This document shows, one piece after another, positions 1-8,769 of a stretch of 64,000 nt of DNA. The position numbers and the translations under genes were made by a program. The notes under the pieces were generated by a model. That model did no database searches and was not told the origin of the DNA. It was given only the letters and a program-made list of their open reading frames with translations. The number at the start of each line of letters is the position of its first letter. The first letter of the stretch is position 1. This DNA comes from an uncultured Castellaniella sp. (GTDB lineage Bacteria > Pseudomonadota > Gammaproteobacteria > Burkholderiales > Burkholderiaceae_B): NCBI RefSeq assembly GCF_937988725.1, contig NZ_CALKHS010000004.1, forward strand, positions 372,001 through 436,000. Reading direction: 5' to 3'.

Positions 1-1
1 G

Positions 2-940
2 CTGGGCGGGCTGCTGCTGGGCGCCTTGCTGACCCAGCTGCCCGACATGGCCGGCAACGGCAATCGGGTGGTGCTGTCCCTGCTGCATGACGATTGGGCC
101 TGGCAGACCGTGCTGCTGATGCTGCTGTGCAAGGTGCTGGCCACCGCCCTGACGGCCGGCTCGGGCGCGGTGGGCGGGGTGTTCACCCCGACCCTGTTCG
201 TGGGCGGCGCGCTGGGGGTGCTGTTCGGACAGGTGCTGGGCGACGCCTGGCCGATGCTGGCCGGGCACGGCGCGGTCTTCGCCCTGGTGGGCATGGGCGC
301 GTTCCTGGCGGCCGCCACCAGCGCGCCCTTCATGGCGATCCTGATGATCTTCGAAATGACGCTTAGCTACCAGATGGTGCTGCCGCTGGTGCTGGCCTGC
401 GTCGTGGCCTATTTCGTCTCGCGCGGGCTGGCCCAGGCCGTCATGTACGAGGTCACGCTGCACCACGAGGACAATCAGGCCCTGCGCCAGCGCCTGCGCC
501 AGGCGCGGCTGGACAGCCTGCTGCGGCCGGCGGAAACCGTGGTGCGGACCACCATGCCGGTGCGCCAGGCTCAGGAAATGTTCCTGGATTACCCGGTCAA
601 GTATCTGTATGTGGTGGACGAGGAAAGCAGTTGGCAGGGCGTGATCGCCCAGCAGGACCTGACCCGCATGATGCTGGGGGAAATCGACGTCGCGGCCAAG
701 ACCTGCGGCGAGGTCCTGCGCCTGGATTTTGTCAAGCCTCTGTATCCCGACCTGAGCCTGGACGAGGCCCAGGCCCAGTTCAGCGCCTTCCAGGGCGAAC
801 GCCTGCCCGTCGTCAGCCGCGACCGGCCGGCGCGCCTGCTGGGGGTGGTCTACAAATCGGATCTACTGGAACGCTATTCGCAGTTGAAGCGGGCCGTGGA
901 TAGCGAAGACGCCTTCGTGCTGTCTCCCCGGCGGCGCTGA
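2..940 (+). CDS. ClC-family chloride channel/transporter with C-terminal CBS domains (5'-truncated)
   Basis: The reading frame is open from base 2, so the start lies upstream of the window. The visible part holds the C-terminal half of a ClC membrane domain, including the selectivity-filter-like motif GGVFTPTLFVGGALG and several hydrophobic helices, up to about residue 135. About 170 cytoplasmic residues follow, reading as two CBS repeats (one around VKYLYVVDE, the other around ERLPVVSRD and LLGVVYKSDLLE). ClC proteins conduct chloride or exchange it for protons across the inner membrane, and CBS pairs often sense nucleotides. It resembles the ClcB branch, but the missing N-terminus prevents a firm subfamily call. 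An internal TTG at base 26 is not the real start. Confidence 0.9.
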   Translation: MGGLLLGALLTQLPDMAGNGNRVVLSLLHDDWAWQTVLLMLLCKVLATALTAGSGAVGGVFTPTLFVGGALGVLFGQVLGDAWPMLAGHGAVFALVGMGAFLAAATSAPFMAILMIFEMTLSYQMVLPLVLACVVAYFVSRGLAQAVMYEVTLHHEDNQALRQRLRQARLDSLLRPAETVVRTTMPVRQAQEMFLDYPVKYLYVVDEESSWQGVIAQQDLTRMMLGEIDVAAKTCGEVLRLDFVKPLYPDLSLDEAQAQFSAFQGERLPVVSRDRPARLLGVVYKSDLLERYSQLKRAVDSEDAFVLSPRRR

Positions 941-999
941 GGCGCCGGCCGCGGGCTTCGGCGGCGGACGCGGGCGCTGGTCCGGCGGTCCTTACGATA

Positions 1000-1019
1000 T
1001 ACTGTGCTTTTGCACAGTC
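1000..1019 (+). promoter_or_regulatory. LexA-type SOS box overlapping the ruvB promoter
   Basis: The sequence TACTGTGCTTTTGCACAGTC fits the LexA consensus CTGT-N8-ACAG, with CTGT at 1002-1005 and ACAG at 1014-1017. The arms ACTGTGC and GCACAGT are perfect inverted repeats. A -10-like TATACT at 998-1003 overlaps the box, and ruvB starts 43 bases downstream. ruv genes are classical SOS targets, so LexA repression of ruvB is a reasonable inference. Confidence 0.75.
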
Positions 1020-1061
1020 AACCGTCTGTCCAGCGCAGGCCTTTTTGCGGCACGGCATTCC

Positions 1062-2123
<1,062 letters not shown>

Positions 2124-2558
2124 AGCTTGCTCCTGTCAGGAATGGTCATTGTCCGTTTGGCTGCCTAGAGGCATCACGGCCGCGTATGGACGAGTAAGCT
2201 CCAACGGTCCACCCCGGCGCCCCACGCCCCGAATGACGAGAAGTGGAGCATCGCTGGTTCTTGAGCCGCGTCATCTCAAAAGAATGGCAGTGTGATCCTG
2301 TCGTCTATCGTCGTGTCGAGGCTATGCACAACGACGATGAATTTGCCATTCCCTCCGTCAGGGGCCTGGCGGGTTCGGATCGAGCAAGCGCCGTGCCTGT
2401 CGCGAAAGGCAGACGCTTTCCAGTGTATGAGGCGCGACTTACACATATCTTAAAAGTACTTGACATTTTTCTTTAAACACTGATTGCTTCGCATGAATTG
2501 GGGTTCCGACTCTTTTCGGCGACGTACCATGAAAGCGATTTTCTGCCGGAGGTACACA
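2124..2558 (+). other. Intergenic region before ccoN; no gene identified
   Basis: This 435-base gap is less GC-rich than its surroundings, especially in its last 120 bases. A TTGACA that could be a -35 element sits at 2460-2465, but no good -10 lies 16-18 bases downstream. I see no convincing TTGAT-N4-ATCAA Fnr/Anr site, which would have been expected ahead of a cbb3 oxidase. A 77-codon frame from GTG 2243 has no recognisable family features. Bases 2124-2240 match no RNA gene or element I know. Confidence 0.5.
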
Positions 2559-3971
2559 GTGACTGAAGAAAATCTCGCCGGGGCGTCGCGGGCGGCGCCT
2601 GTCGGGCCGGATGCGGAGCTCACGCGCATCTTCAGCGCCTATACAGTCTGTGCGACGATCTGGCTGGTGTTTGCAACGGCGATCGGCATGCTCCTGGCCG
2701 TCAAGCTGGTCTACCCGGAATTCGCCGGCACCGCCCTGCCGCTGACGTTCGGGCGCCTGAGGCCGATCCATACCAATGACACCTTCTACGCATGGGCCAG
2801 TCCGGCGATGATCGGGCTGGCGCTTTACATCGCGGCAAAAAGCTCCGGGGCGCGGCTCTATAGCGCGCGACTCGCCTGGATCACTCTGATCCTGCTGAAC
2901 GTTGCGGCGGTGGCTGGCACGGTGGCGCTGGACCTGGGCTTCAACAACGGCGCTCAGGAATACCGTGAATGGCTGTGGTGGATCCGCGTGATCCTGGGGG
3001 CGGGGCTGGTGCTGACCGCGTGGAATCTCATCGGCACGGTGGCCCGCCGGGCGGGAAAGGACATCTATCTGTCCAACTGGTACACCATCGGCGGGACATT
3101 GTGGACCATCATCATCGTGCTCATCACGCTGGCGCCCTGGTACCAGCGTGGCCTGGGGCAGGTCGCCGTGCAGGGCTATTACATGCACAATGCCGTGGGC
3201 ATGTGGTTCACGCCGCTGTGCCTGGGGATTTTCTACTATGCGCTGCCCAAGGCGATGAACCGGCCTATCTATTCATATTCGCTGGGCATTTTCGCGTTCT
3301 GGACCAATCTGGCGTTCTATCCGCTGCTGGGGGCGCATCATTTCCTGTTCAGTCCGCTTCCCTGGTGGCTGCAGACCACAGCCATCATCGCGAGCGTGGC
3401 CATGCTCGTCCCTGTGTGGGGCGGCAGCGCCAATTATCTGCTCACCATGCGCGGGCAGCCGGAGCGCCTGTATCGGGCGCCGGCCATGTTCATCCTCGTG
3501 GGCGTGCTGGGCTACCTGATCGGCTCCACTCAGGGCACGCTCGAGGCCTTTCGCTCCATGCAGGCGATCTGGCACTTCACCAATTACGCGGTGGGGCACT
3601 CGCATCTGACGATGTACGGTTTCGTGACCTTCGCCATCTGGGGAGGCATCTATGAGTTGTTGCCGCGCGCGACGGGCCGCAAGCCCGACAATCTGCTGTT
3701 GGGCATCCATTTCTGGCTGGCCACGGTGGGCATCGTGGTCTATGTGATGGCGCTGTCCATCGGCGGCACGGTTCAGGGCTTGGACTGGGTGGCTGGGAAG
3801 CCCTTCATCCAGTCGGTGGCGGACATGGCCCCCTACTGGTTGTGGCGGTCCGTGGGCGGCTTGCTGATGTTCCTGAGTCATCTGGTATTCGCCTGGAACG
3901 TATGGGACATGAGCTATCGTCGTGCGCCGGGCGTGGTTCGGATGCCTGCGGCGGTCGGGACGGGAGTGTGA
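2559..3971 (+). CDS. ccoN: cbb3-type (C-family) haem-copper oxidase catalytic subunit I
   Basis: This is the catalytic membrane subunit that reduces O2 to water. From the chosen GTG start the protein has 470 residues and about 12 membrane helices. Haem/copper ligands are visible: H71 in RPIHTND, H210 in the MHNAVG motif, H260-H261 in GAHH, and H347 and H349 in VGHSH. Y254 lies exactly six residues before the HH pair, the position of the cross-linked tyrosine typical of C-family oxidases. GTG 2559 is preferred because GGAGG at 2548-2552 precedes it at good spacing; ATG 2529 and TTG 2484 lie upstream in frame. The fused cytochrome subunit begins 3 bases after its stop. Confidence 0.88.
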   Translation: MTEENLAGASRAAPVGPDAELTRIFSAYTVCATIWLVFATAIGMLLAVKLVYPEFAGTALPLTFGRLRPIHTNDTFYAWASPAMIGLALYIAAKSSGARLYSARLAWITLILLNVAAVAGTVALDLGFNNGAQEYREWLWWIRVILGAGLVLTAWNLIGTVARRAGKDIYLSNWYTIGGTLWTIIIVLITLAPWYQRGLGQVAVQGYYMHNAVGMWFTPLCLGIFYYALPKAMNRPIYSYSLGIFAFWTNLAFYPLLGAHHFLFSPLPWWLQTTAIIASVAMLVPVWGGSANYLLTMRGQPERLYRAPAMFILVGVLGYLIGSTQGTLEAFRSMQAIWHFTNYAVGHSHLTMYGFVTFAIWGGIYELLPRATGRKPDNLLLGIHFWLATVGIVVYVMALSIGGTVQGLDWVAGKPFIQSVADMAPYWLWRSVGGLLMFLSHLVFAWNVWDMSYRRAPGVVRMPAAVGTGV

Positions 3972-3974
3972 TTC

Positions 3975-4976
3975 ATGTTCAAGTTGCTGGCGATCGCCGG
4001 GGGTTCCGCCCTGTTGTATGCCGTCTGGTCGTTCATGATGGCGATATTGCCCGGTTTCGAGCTGGCGGCCGTGCCGCCCGGTTCCGGGGTGGATCAGTTG
4101 ACCCTGCTGCAGCAGCACGGCCGGGATGTCTATGTCAGTGAAGGGTGCGCTTACTGCCACACGCAGCAGGTCCGGCCTTTGCCGGTGGATCGGATCTTCG
4201 GGCACCCTTCCGCGCCTGGGGACTTTGCCTACCAGACACCCGAACTGCTGGGGTCGGAACGGACCGGACCCGACCTGACCAATGTGGGTCAGCGCCAGTC
4301 CAGCGCTATCTGGCAGTACATCCACCTGTACGATCCGCGCGCGGTGGTACCGCAGTCGGTTATGCCCCCGTTCAGGGCCTTGTTCGAGGTCCGGGACCAG
4401 GCGCCTGCGGGCGAGCAGGCTGTGCCGGTCCCCAAGTCCTACGCCCCCGCGCACGGCGTGGTGGTGCCGACCGCCGATGCCAAGGCTCTCGTGGCTTATC
4501 TGCTGTCGCTGAAACAGCCGGCTTTGCCCAAGGGGGAATCCGGAAGCTCGGCGATGGCGGCGCCGGCCGCCGCGCAACCGGCCGCATCGTCGTCGCCGGG
4601 CGGCGGCGCGACTGCGGCAGGAGCCGCGGTTGCGTTCGATGCGGCGGATGGCGCCCGGCTCTTTGCGTCGACCTGCGCGGCCTGTCATGGCGCCCAGGGG
4701 GCCGGGGTCCCGGGCGTGTTTCCGCCGCTGGCCGGTAATCCCGTGGTGAACGACAAGGATCCCGGCGAGCACGTCCGGGTGGTGCTGCACGGCCTGCACG
4801 GCCGGACCATCGGCGGCACGGCCTATGCCGCGCAAATGCCGTCCTTTGCGGCGCAACTGAGCGATGCCCAGATCGCCGACATCATCGACCATGAACGAAC
4901 ATCGTGGGGCAATCATGCGCCTGCGGTGACAGCCGGGGAGGTGGCGGCGATCCGGGCGAAGGGAGAGCAGCCATGA
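3975..4976 (+). CDS. Fused CcoO-CcoP-like dihaem cytochrome c subunit
   Basis: The product (333 residues) has an N-terminal membrane anchor (about 6-26) and two c-type haem sites. The first is CAYCH at 58-62 in the CcoO-like context GCAYCHTQQVRP, with a likely axial Met at 130 (SVMPPF). The second is CAACH at 234-238 with a Met near 290 (AQMPSF). An Ala/Ser/Gly-rich linker at about 183-220 joins them. In standard cbb3 oxidases a monohaem CcoO and a dihaem CcoP are separate proteins; here a CcoO-like domain carries one CcoP-like cytochrome domain, giving two haems instead of three. It would pass electrons from periplasmic cytochrome c to CcoN. The start follows a GGGAG-type site, and its stop overlaps the next ATG. 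Confidence 0.85.
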   Translation: MFKLLAIAGGSALLYAVWSFMMAILPGFELAAVPPGSGVDQLTLLQQHGRDVYVSEGCAYCHTQQVRPLPVDRIFGHPSAPGDFAYQTPELLGSERTGPDLTNVGQRQSSAIWQYIHLYDPRAVVPQSVMPPFRALFEVRDQAPAGEQAVPVPKSYAPAHGVVVPTADAKALVAYLLSLKQPALPKGESGSSAMAAPAAAQPAASSSPGGGATAAGAAVAFDAADGARLFASTCAACHGAQGAGVPGVFPPLAGNPVVNDKDPGEHVRVVLHGLHGRTIGGTAYAAQMPSFAAQLSDAQIADIIDHERTSWGNHAPAVTAGEVAAIRAKGEQP

Positions 4977-5140
4977 TGATGGAAGCCTGGGCTGACCATT
5001 GGGTGGGCAATCTGGTGATTCTGGTGGTGTTCGGCTTGGGAACCGTCGCGTGCTTCGCGGTCGCGTTGCGCATGCTGATCCATCCGGGCGAACGGGAAGC
5101 GCATCATCCCAAGTACCGGATCTTGCGTGATGATCGGTAA
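4973..5140 (+). CDS. Small single-span membrane protein of the oxidase cluster (CcoQ-like position)
   Basis: This 55-residue product has one clear membrane segment (about residues 12-33, rich in Val, Leu and Ala) and a charged C-terminal tail. Its ATG at 4973 forms an ATGA overlap with the stop of the fused cytochrome gene, so translation is probably coupled. A GGGAGAG ribosome-binding site lies upstream. Size, topology and position recall CcoQ, the small non-catalytic cbb3 subunit, but the sequence is too short to prove homology. An in-frame GTG at 4904 lies inside the upstream gene and is not favoured. Confidence 0.65.
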   Translation: MMMEAWADHWVGNLVILVVFGLGTVACFAVALRMLIHPGEREAHHPKYRILRDDR

Positions 5141-5153
5141 AGGAGTCAGTGCC

Positions 5154-5606
5154 ATGGGAGACGAATCGCGCATCCGCATCTATCTCGACGAGCAACCCGA
5201 ACCCATCGCGGAGTATGCGCCTCCGGTGGCGGTGAACCTGGACACGCGGACCTTGCCGGACGGCCCGCATCGTCTGCGGATCGAGGCGCGCAGCCACGAC
5301 GGCCAGGTGGGTGTGCGCGAGGTGCCATTCCAGGTTCGCAACGGCCCGGGCATCACGCTCACCGGGATTCGGGCCGAGGCGATCGTGCATGGCAATCTGC
5401 ATTTCACGGTCAATGCCTTTGGAGCCGAGGAGCCGTTCGAACCGCGCCGGGCCGAGTCGCCGTCGCCCATTCCCGTCTGGCTCTGGGTGTTGTCTTTGGT
5501 GATCGTGGCCTGGTCCGCCTGGTATGCGGCCGTGGATTGGGAGCCGCCCGCGCCTTATTCGCAGGCGCCGACCTACGTGCAAGGCACGCTCTGGCAGCAT
5601 CGCTGA
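5154..5606 (+). CDS. Uncharacterised tail-anchored protein, last gene of the oxidase cluster
   Basis: I do not recognise this family. The 150-residue protein lacks a signal peptide. Residues 1-100 look like a beta-rich sandwich (alternating hydrophobic strands such as VNLDTRTLPDGPHRLRIEAR), reminiscent of Ig-like domains. A Pro/Glu-rich hinge, one membrane helix (about 106-127, WLWVLSLVIVAWSAW) and a 23-residue tail follow. ATG 5154 is chosen because AAAGGAG precedes it; ATG 5127 would overlap the previous gene and lacks a site. It ends the four-gene oxidase cluster, suggesting a structural or assembly role. There is no CXXCH or copper motif. Confidence 0.6.
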   Translation: MGDESRIRIYLDEQPEPIAEYAPPVAVNLDTRTLPDGPHRLRIEARSHDGQVGVREVPFQVRNGPGITLTGIRAEAIVHGNLHFTVNAFGAEEPFEPRRAESPSPIPVWLWVLSLVIVAWSAWYAAVDWEPPAPYSQAPTYVQGTLWQHR

Positions 5607-5662
5607 TCGCCGCAGGCCGTCTCGTCGCGTCCTTCAGATGGGATGGAAGGGCGCCCGGTGCG

Positions 5663-7570
5663 CTAGCTCTGGACCTGCGCCACGCAGGCCACCACGTCGG
5701 CGCCGTAGGTTTCCAGCTTGCGGGCGCCCACGCCGCTGACGCCGGCCAGGGAGTCCAGGCTGTCGGGGTTGCGCAGGGCGATTTCGCGCAGCGTGGCGTC
5801 ATGGAAGATCACGTAGGCGGGCACATTGTGCTCGCGCGCCGTGCGCGCGCGCCAGGCCCGCAGGTGTTCGAAGCGCGCCTGGGCGTCGGGCGGCAGGGCG
5901 TCCAGCTGGGCGTCGGTGGTGGTGCGCTGGCGGCTGGCCTTGGCGCGCTTGACGGCCACCGGGCGCAGCATCAGGGTGCGTTCCCCCTTCAGCACCGCGC
6001 GGCTGGCCTCGGTCAGGGCCAGGGTGCCGTAGCCTTCCAGGTCCACCGTCAGCAGGCCCAGCGCCAGCGCCTGGCGCAGGACGCCGCGCCAGGCATCCAC
6101 CGACAGGTTTTCCCCCACGCCGAAGACGCTGAGCGTGTCGTGCCCCTGCTGCTTCACGCGGTCGGTCATCTGGCCGCGCAGGATGTCGATCAGGTGGCCG
6201 CCGCCGAAGCGCTGGCCGCGTTCGCGCCATAGCCGGTAGACGGTCGACAGCAGTTTCTGCACCGCCACCGTGCCGTCCCAGGCGGCGGGCGGTTCAAGGC
6301 AGGTGTCGCAATTGCCGCAGGGCTGGATGGTCTGGCCGAAATAGGCCAGCAGATCCTGGCGGCGGCAGGTGACGGTTTCGCACAGGCCCAGCATGGCGTC
6401 CAGTTGCCGCACCTGGCGGCGCTGGTGCAGGGAATCTCCGTCCGAGTCGTCGATCATGCGCCGCTGCTGCACCACGTCTTGCAGGCCGTAGGCCAGCCAG
6501 GCGTCGGCCGGCAGGCCGTCGCGCCCGGCGCGGCCTGTCTCCTGGTAGTAGCCCTCGATGGATTTCGGCAGGTCGATGTGGGCCACGAAGCGCACGTCGG
6601 GCTTGTTCACGCCCATGCCGAAGGCGATGGTGGCGACCATGACGATGCCGTCCTCGCGCAGGAATCGGGCCTGGTGATCGGCGCGCGTCCGGGCGTCCAG
6701 CCCCGCGTGGTAGGGCAGGGCCGCGATGCCGTTGCGGGACAGGAATTCCGCCGTCTGTTCCACGCGGGTGCGCGACAGCGCATAGACGATGCCGCATTCC
6801 CCGGCGTGTTCCGCGCGGATGAAGTCCAGCAACTGCCGGCGGACCTCCTGCTTCTCGATGATGCTGTAGCGGATGTTGGGCCGGTCGAAGCTGGCGACGA
6901 ATTGCGGGGCCCCATCCAGCGACAGGCAGGTGACGATGTCGCTGCGGGTGGCCGCCGTGGCGGTGGCCGTCAGTGCCACGCGGGGGATGTCGGGCCAGCG
7001 TTCCGCCAGCAGGCTCAGGCCCTGGTATTCCGGACGGAAGTCGTGCCCCCATTGCGAGACGCAGTGGGCCTCGTCGATGGCGAACAGGGCGATGCGGCCC
7101 CGGGCCAGGAAGTCCAGGCAACGGGGCGTCAGCAGCCGTTCGGGGGCCACGTACAGCAGATCCAGTTCGCCGCGCAGGAAGGCGCGCTCGACCTCGCGGG
7201 CCTGGCCAGGCGTCTGGGTGGAATTCAGGAAGGCCGCCCGCACCCCCAGTTCCTGCAGCGCGTCGACCTGGTCCTGCATCAGCGCGATCAGGGGGGAAAT
7301 CACCACGCCGGCGCCGGGCCGCACCAGGGATGGAATCTGGTAGCACAGCGATTTGCCGCCGCCGGTGGGCATCAGCACCAGGGCGTCGCCGCCGGCGATG
7401 ATGTGCTCGATGATGGCCTGCTGTTCCCCCCGGAAGGCGTCGTAGCCGAAGACTTCGCGCAGCGCGTCCAGGGCCGAGCCGTAGCGGGCGTGCGGGGGAG
7501 TGTCGTCGCGGGTCAGGGCCTGCACGGGTTCGCCGTCCTCGTCCCACAGGGGGATGCCGTCTTCTTCCAT
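5663..7570 (-). CDS. recQ: ATP-dependent DNA helicase RecQ
   Basis: RecQ is a 3'-5' helicase acting in recombination and in rescue of stalled replication forks. The 635-residue product shows motif I MPTGGGKS at about 67-74, the DEAHC box at 166-170, the QETGRAGRD arginine-finger region near 343-351, zinc-binding cysteines around 397-424, a winged-helix RQC region and a C-terminal HRDC domain ending near SGVGARKLETYG. The length is normal for RecQ. It starts 7 bases after the ruvA stop and probably shares its transcript. It faces ruvB and the oxidase cluster tail to tail. Confidence 0.96.
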   Translation of the reverse strand: MEEDGIPLWDEDGEPVQALTRDDTPPHARYGSALDALREVFGYDAFRGEQQAIIEHIIAGGDALVLMPTGGGKSLCYQIPSLVRPGAGVVISPLIALMQDQVDALQELGVRAAFLNSTQTPGQAREVERAFLRGELDLLYVAPERLLTPRCLDFLARGRIALFAIDEAHCVSQWGHDFRPEYQGLSLLAERWPDIPRVALTATATAATRSDIVTCLSLDGAPQFVASFDRPNIRYSIIEKQEVRRQLLDFIRAEHAGECGIVYALSRTRVEQTAEFLSRNGIAALPYHAGLDARTRADHQARFLREDGIVMVATIAFGMGVNKPDVRFVAHIDLPKSIEGYYQETGRAGRDGLPADAWLAYGLQDVVQQRRMIDDSDGDSLHQRRQVRQLDAMLGLCETVTCRRQDLLAYFGQTIQPCGNCDTCLEPPAAWDGTVAVQKLLSTVYRLWRERGQRFGGGHLIDILRGQMTDRVKQQGHDTLSVFGVGENLSVDAWRGVLRQALALGLLTVDLEGYGTLALTEASRAVLKGERTLMLRPVAVKRAKASRQRTTTDAQLDALPPDAQARFEHLRAWRARTAREHNVPAYVIFHDATLREIALRNPDSLDSLAGVSGVGARKLETYGADVVACVAQVQS

Positions 7571-7577
7571 GCAGTCC

Positions 7578-8165
7578 TCAGCCTCTGGAAAGCGCCTTCA
7601 GGGCCTGGCGGATGCCGTCGGACACGGTCAGGCCTTCCGGCAGCGCGCCGATCGCGCGGCGCGCCTCGGCGCTGGAATAGCCCAGGGCCTGCAGGGCGTT
7701 GAGCACGTCGCTGTCGCGCGCGCCGGCGGGCGCGGCGCCGTCCGTGCGCGGCGCGCCCGCCAGCGGGGCGAGCTTGTCGCGCAATTCCAGCAGCAGGCGT
7801 TCGGCGGTCTTCTTGCCGATCCCGGGCACTTTGACCAGCCGGCCGGATTCCTGGCGCTCGACGGCGTCGGCCAGGTCCTCGACGCTGAGCCCCGAGAGGA
7901 CGGCCAGCGCGGTGCGGGCGCCGATCCCGGTGACCTTGATCAGGGCCCGGAAGGCGCTGCGTTCGGCGGCGCTGGCGAAGCCGTAGAGCACGTGCGCGTC
8001 TTCCCGGATCGCCAGGTGCGTGTGCAGGCTGACGGTCTGGCCCACCGGGGGCAGCTTGTAGAGGGTGCTCATGGGCACGTCGATTTCGTAGCCCAGGCCG
8101 CCGGTCTGGATGCAGACGGTGGGGGGGCTCAGTTCGATGAGGGTGCCGGTGATGCGGCCGATCAT
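7578..8165 (-). CDS. ruvA: Holliday junction branch migration protein RuvA
   Basis: RuvA binds the four-way junction as a tetramer and loads RuvB. The 195-residue protein begins with the typical MIGRITGTLIE OB-fold start. It carries the two helix-hairpin-helix motifs (VTGIGARTAL and VPGIGKKTAERL) and ends in the small RuvB-contacting domain III. It lies 55 bases downstream of ruvC on the same strand and just ahead of recQ. ruvB is not linked in this operon, which is unlike the common ruvAB arrangement. Confidence 0.97.
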   Translation of the reverse strand: MIGRITGTLIELSPPTVCIQTGGLGYEIDVPMSTLYKLPPVGQTVSLHTHLAIREDAHVLYGFASAAERSAFRALIKVTGIGARTALAVLSGLSVEDLADAVERQESGRLVKVPGIGKKTAERLLLELRDKLAPLAGAPRTDGAAPAGARDSDVLNALQALGYSSAEARRAIGALPEGLTVSDGIRQALKALSRG

Positions 8166-8220
8166 GGTGATGGATTCCTGGAATGCGGGGGGTGCGGAGA
8201 GGGCGGGCCGCGGGTGGCCT

Positions 8221-8769
8221 TCAGGATACCAGACGGCCGGTGCGCAGGCGCCGCGTGCGGGGCGACAGTGTCTCGGGGGCCAGGGCCTGCAGCCGGCCCG
8301 CCAGTGGCGCGCAATGCGCGTGGCAGATGGCGCAGGCCAGGGCGTCGGCGGCGTCCGGCGCGGGCTCGCCGTCCAGCGTCAGCAGGTGGCGCACCATGAC
8401 CTGGATCTGTTCCTTGCTGGCGCGGCCGGTGCCGACCACGGCTTTCTTGATCTGCAGCGCGGTGTATTCCTGCACGGCCAGGCCGCTGTCGGCCAGGGCG
8501 CACAGGGCCGCGCCCCGCGCCTGGCCCAGCAGCAGGGTCGAGGCCGGGTTGGCGTTCAGGAAGACCTTTTCCAGGGCGGCCTGGTCGGCCTGGGCGTCCC
8601 GGGCGACTTCCCGCAGATTGTCCAGGATGACTTTCAGGCGGGCGTGCAGCGGCAGGTCGGCCGGCACCACGATGGTGCCGCTGGCGACGTAGCGCAGCTG
8701 GACGCCGTGGGCCTCGATGACGCCGAAGCCCGTGCGGCGCAAGCCCGGATCGACCCCCAGGATGCGCAT
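8221..8769 (-). CDS. ruvC: Crossover junction endodeoxyribonuclease RuvC
   Basis: RuvC resolves Holliday junctions by symmetric metal-dependent cleavage. The 182-residue product begins MRILGVDPGLRRTGFG and shows the acidic catalytic set D7, E67, D139 and D142 (APDAADALA), with the lysine-rich segment QIKKAVVGTGRASKEQ. The start ATG overlaps the purH stop in a TGATG arrangement, so translation of the two is probably coupled. Longer upstream frames in the same register run inside purH and are artefacts. Confidence 0.96.
   Translation of the reverse strand: MRILGVDPGLRRTGFGVIEAHGVQLRYVASGTIVVPADLPLHARLKVILDNLREVARDAQADQAALEKVFLNANPASTLLLGQARGAALCALADSGLAVQEYTALQIKKAVVGTGRASKEQIQVMVRHLLTLDGEPAPDAADALACAICHAHCAPLAGRLQALAPETLSPRTRRLRTGRLVS

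Noticed and set aside
2243..2476. 77-codon GTG frame between ruvB and ccoN
   Set aside because: No ribosome-binding site, no family resemblance and poor coding character; it ends beside a likely promoter element.
2461..2500. Possible Fnr/Anr box upstream of ccoN
   Set aside because: The best local sequence does not match TTGAT-N4-ATCAA on both arms.
3273..5600. Long minus-strand open frame (775 codons) opposite the oxidase genes
   Set aside because: Low-complexity His/Arg/Gln-rich translation with no domains; a shadow of high-GC coding on the plus strand.
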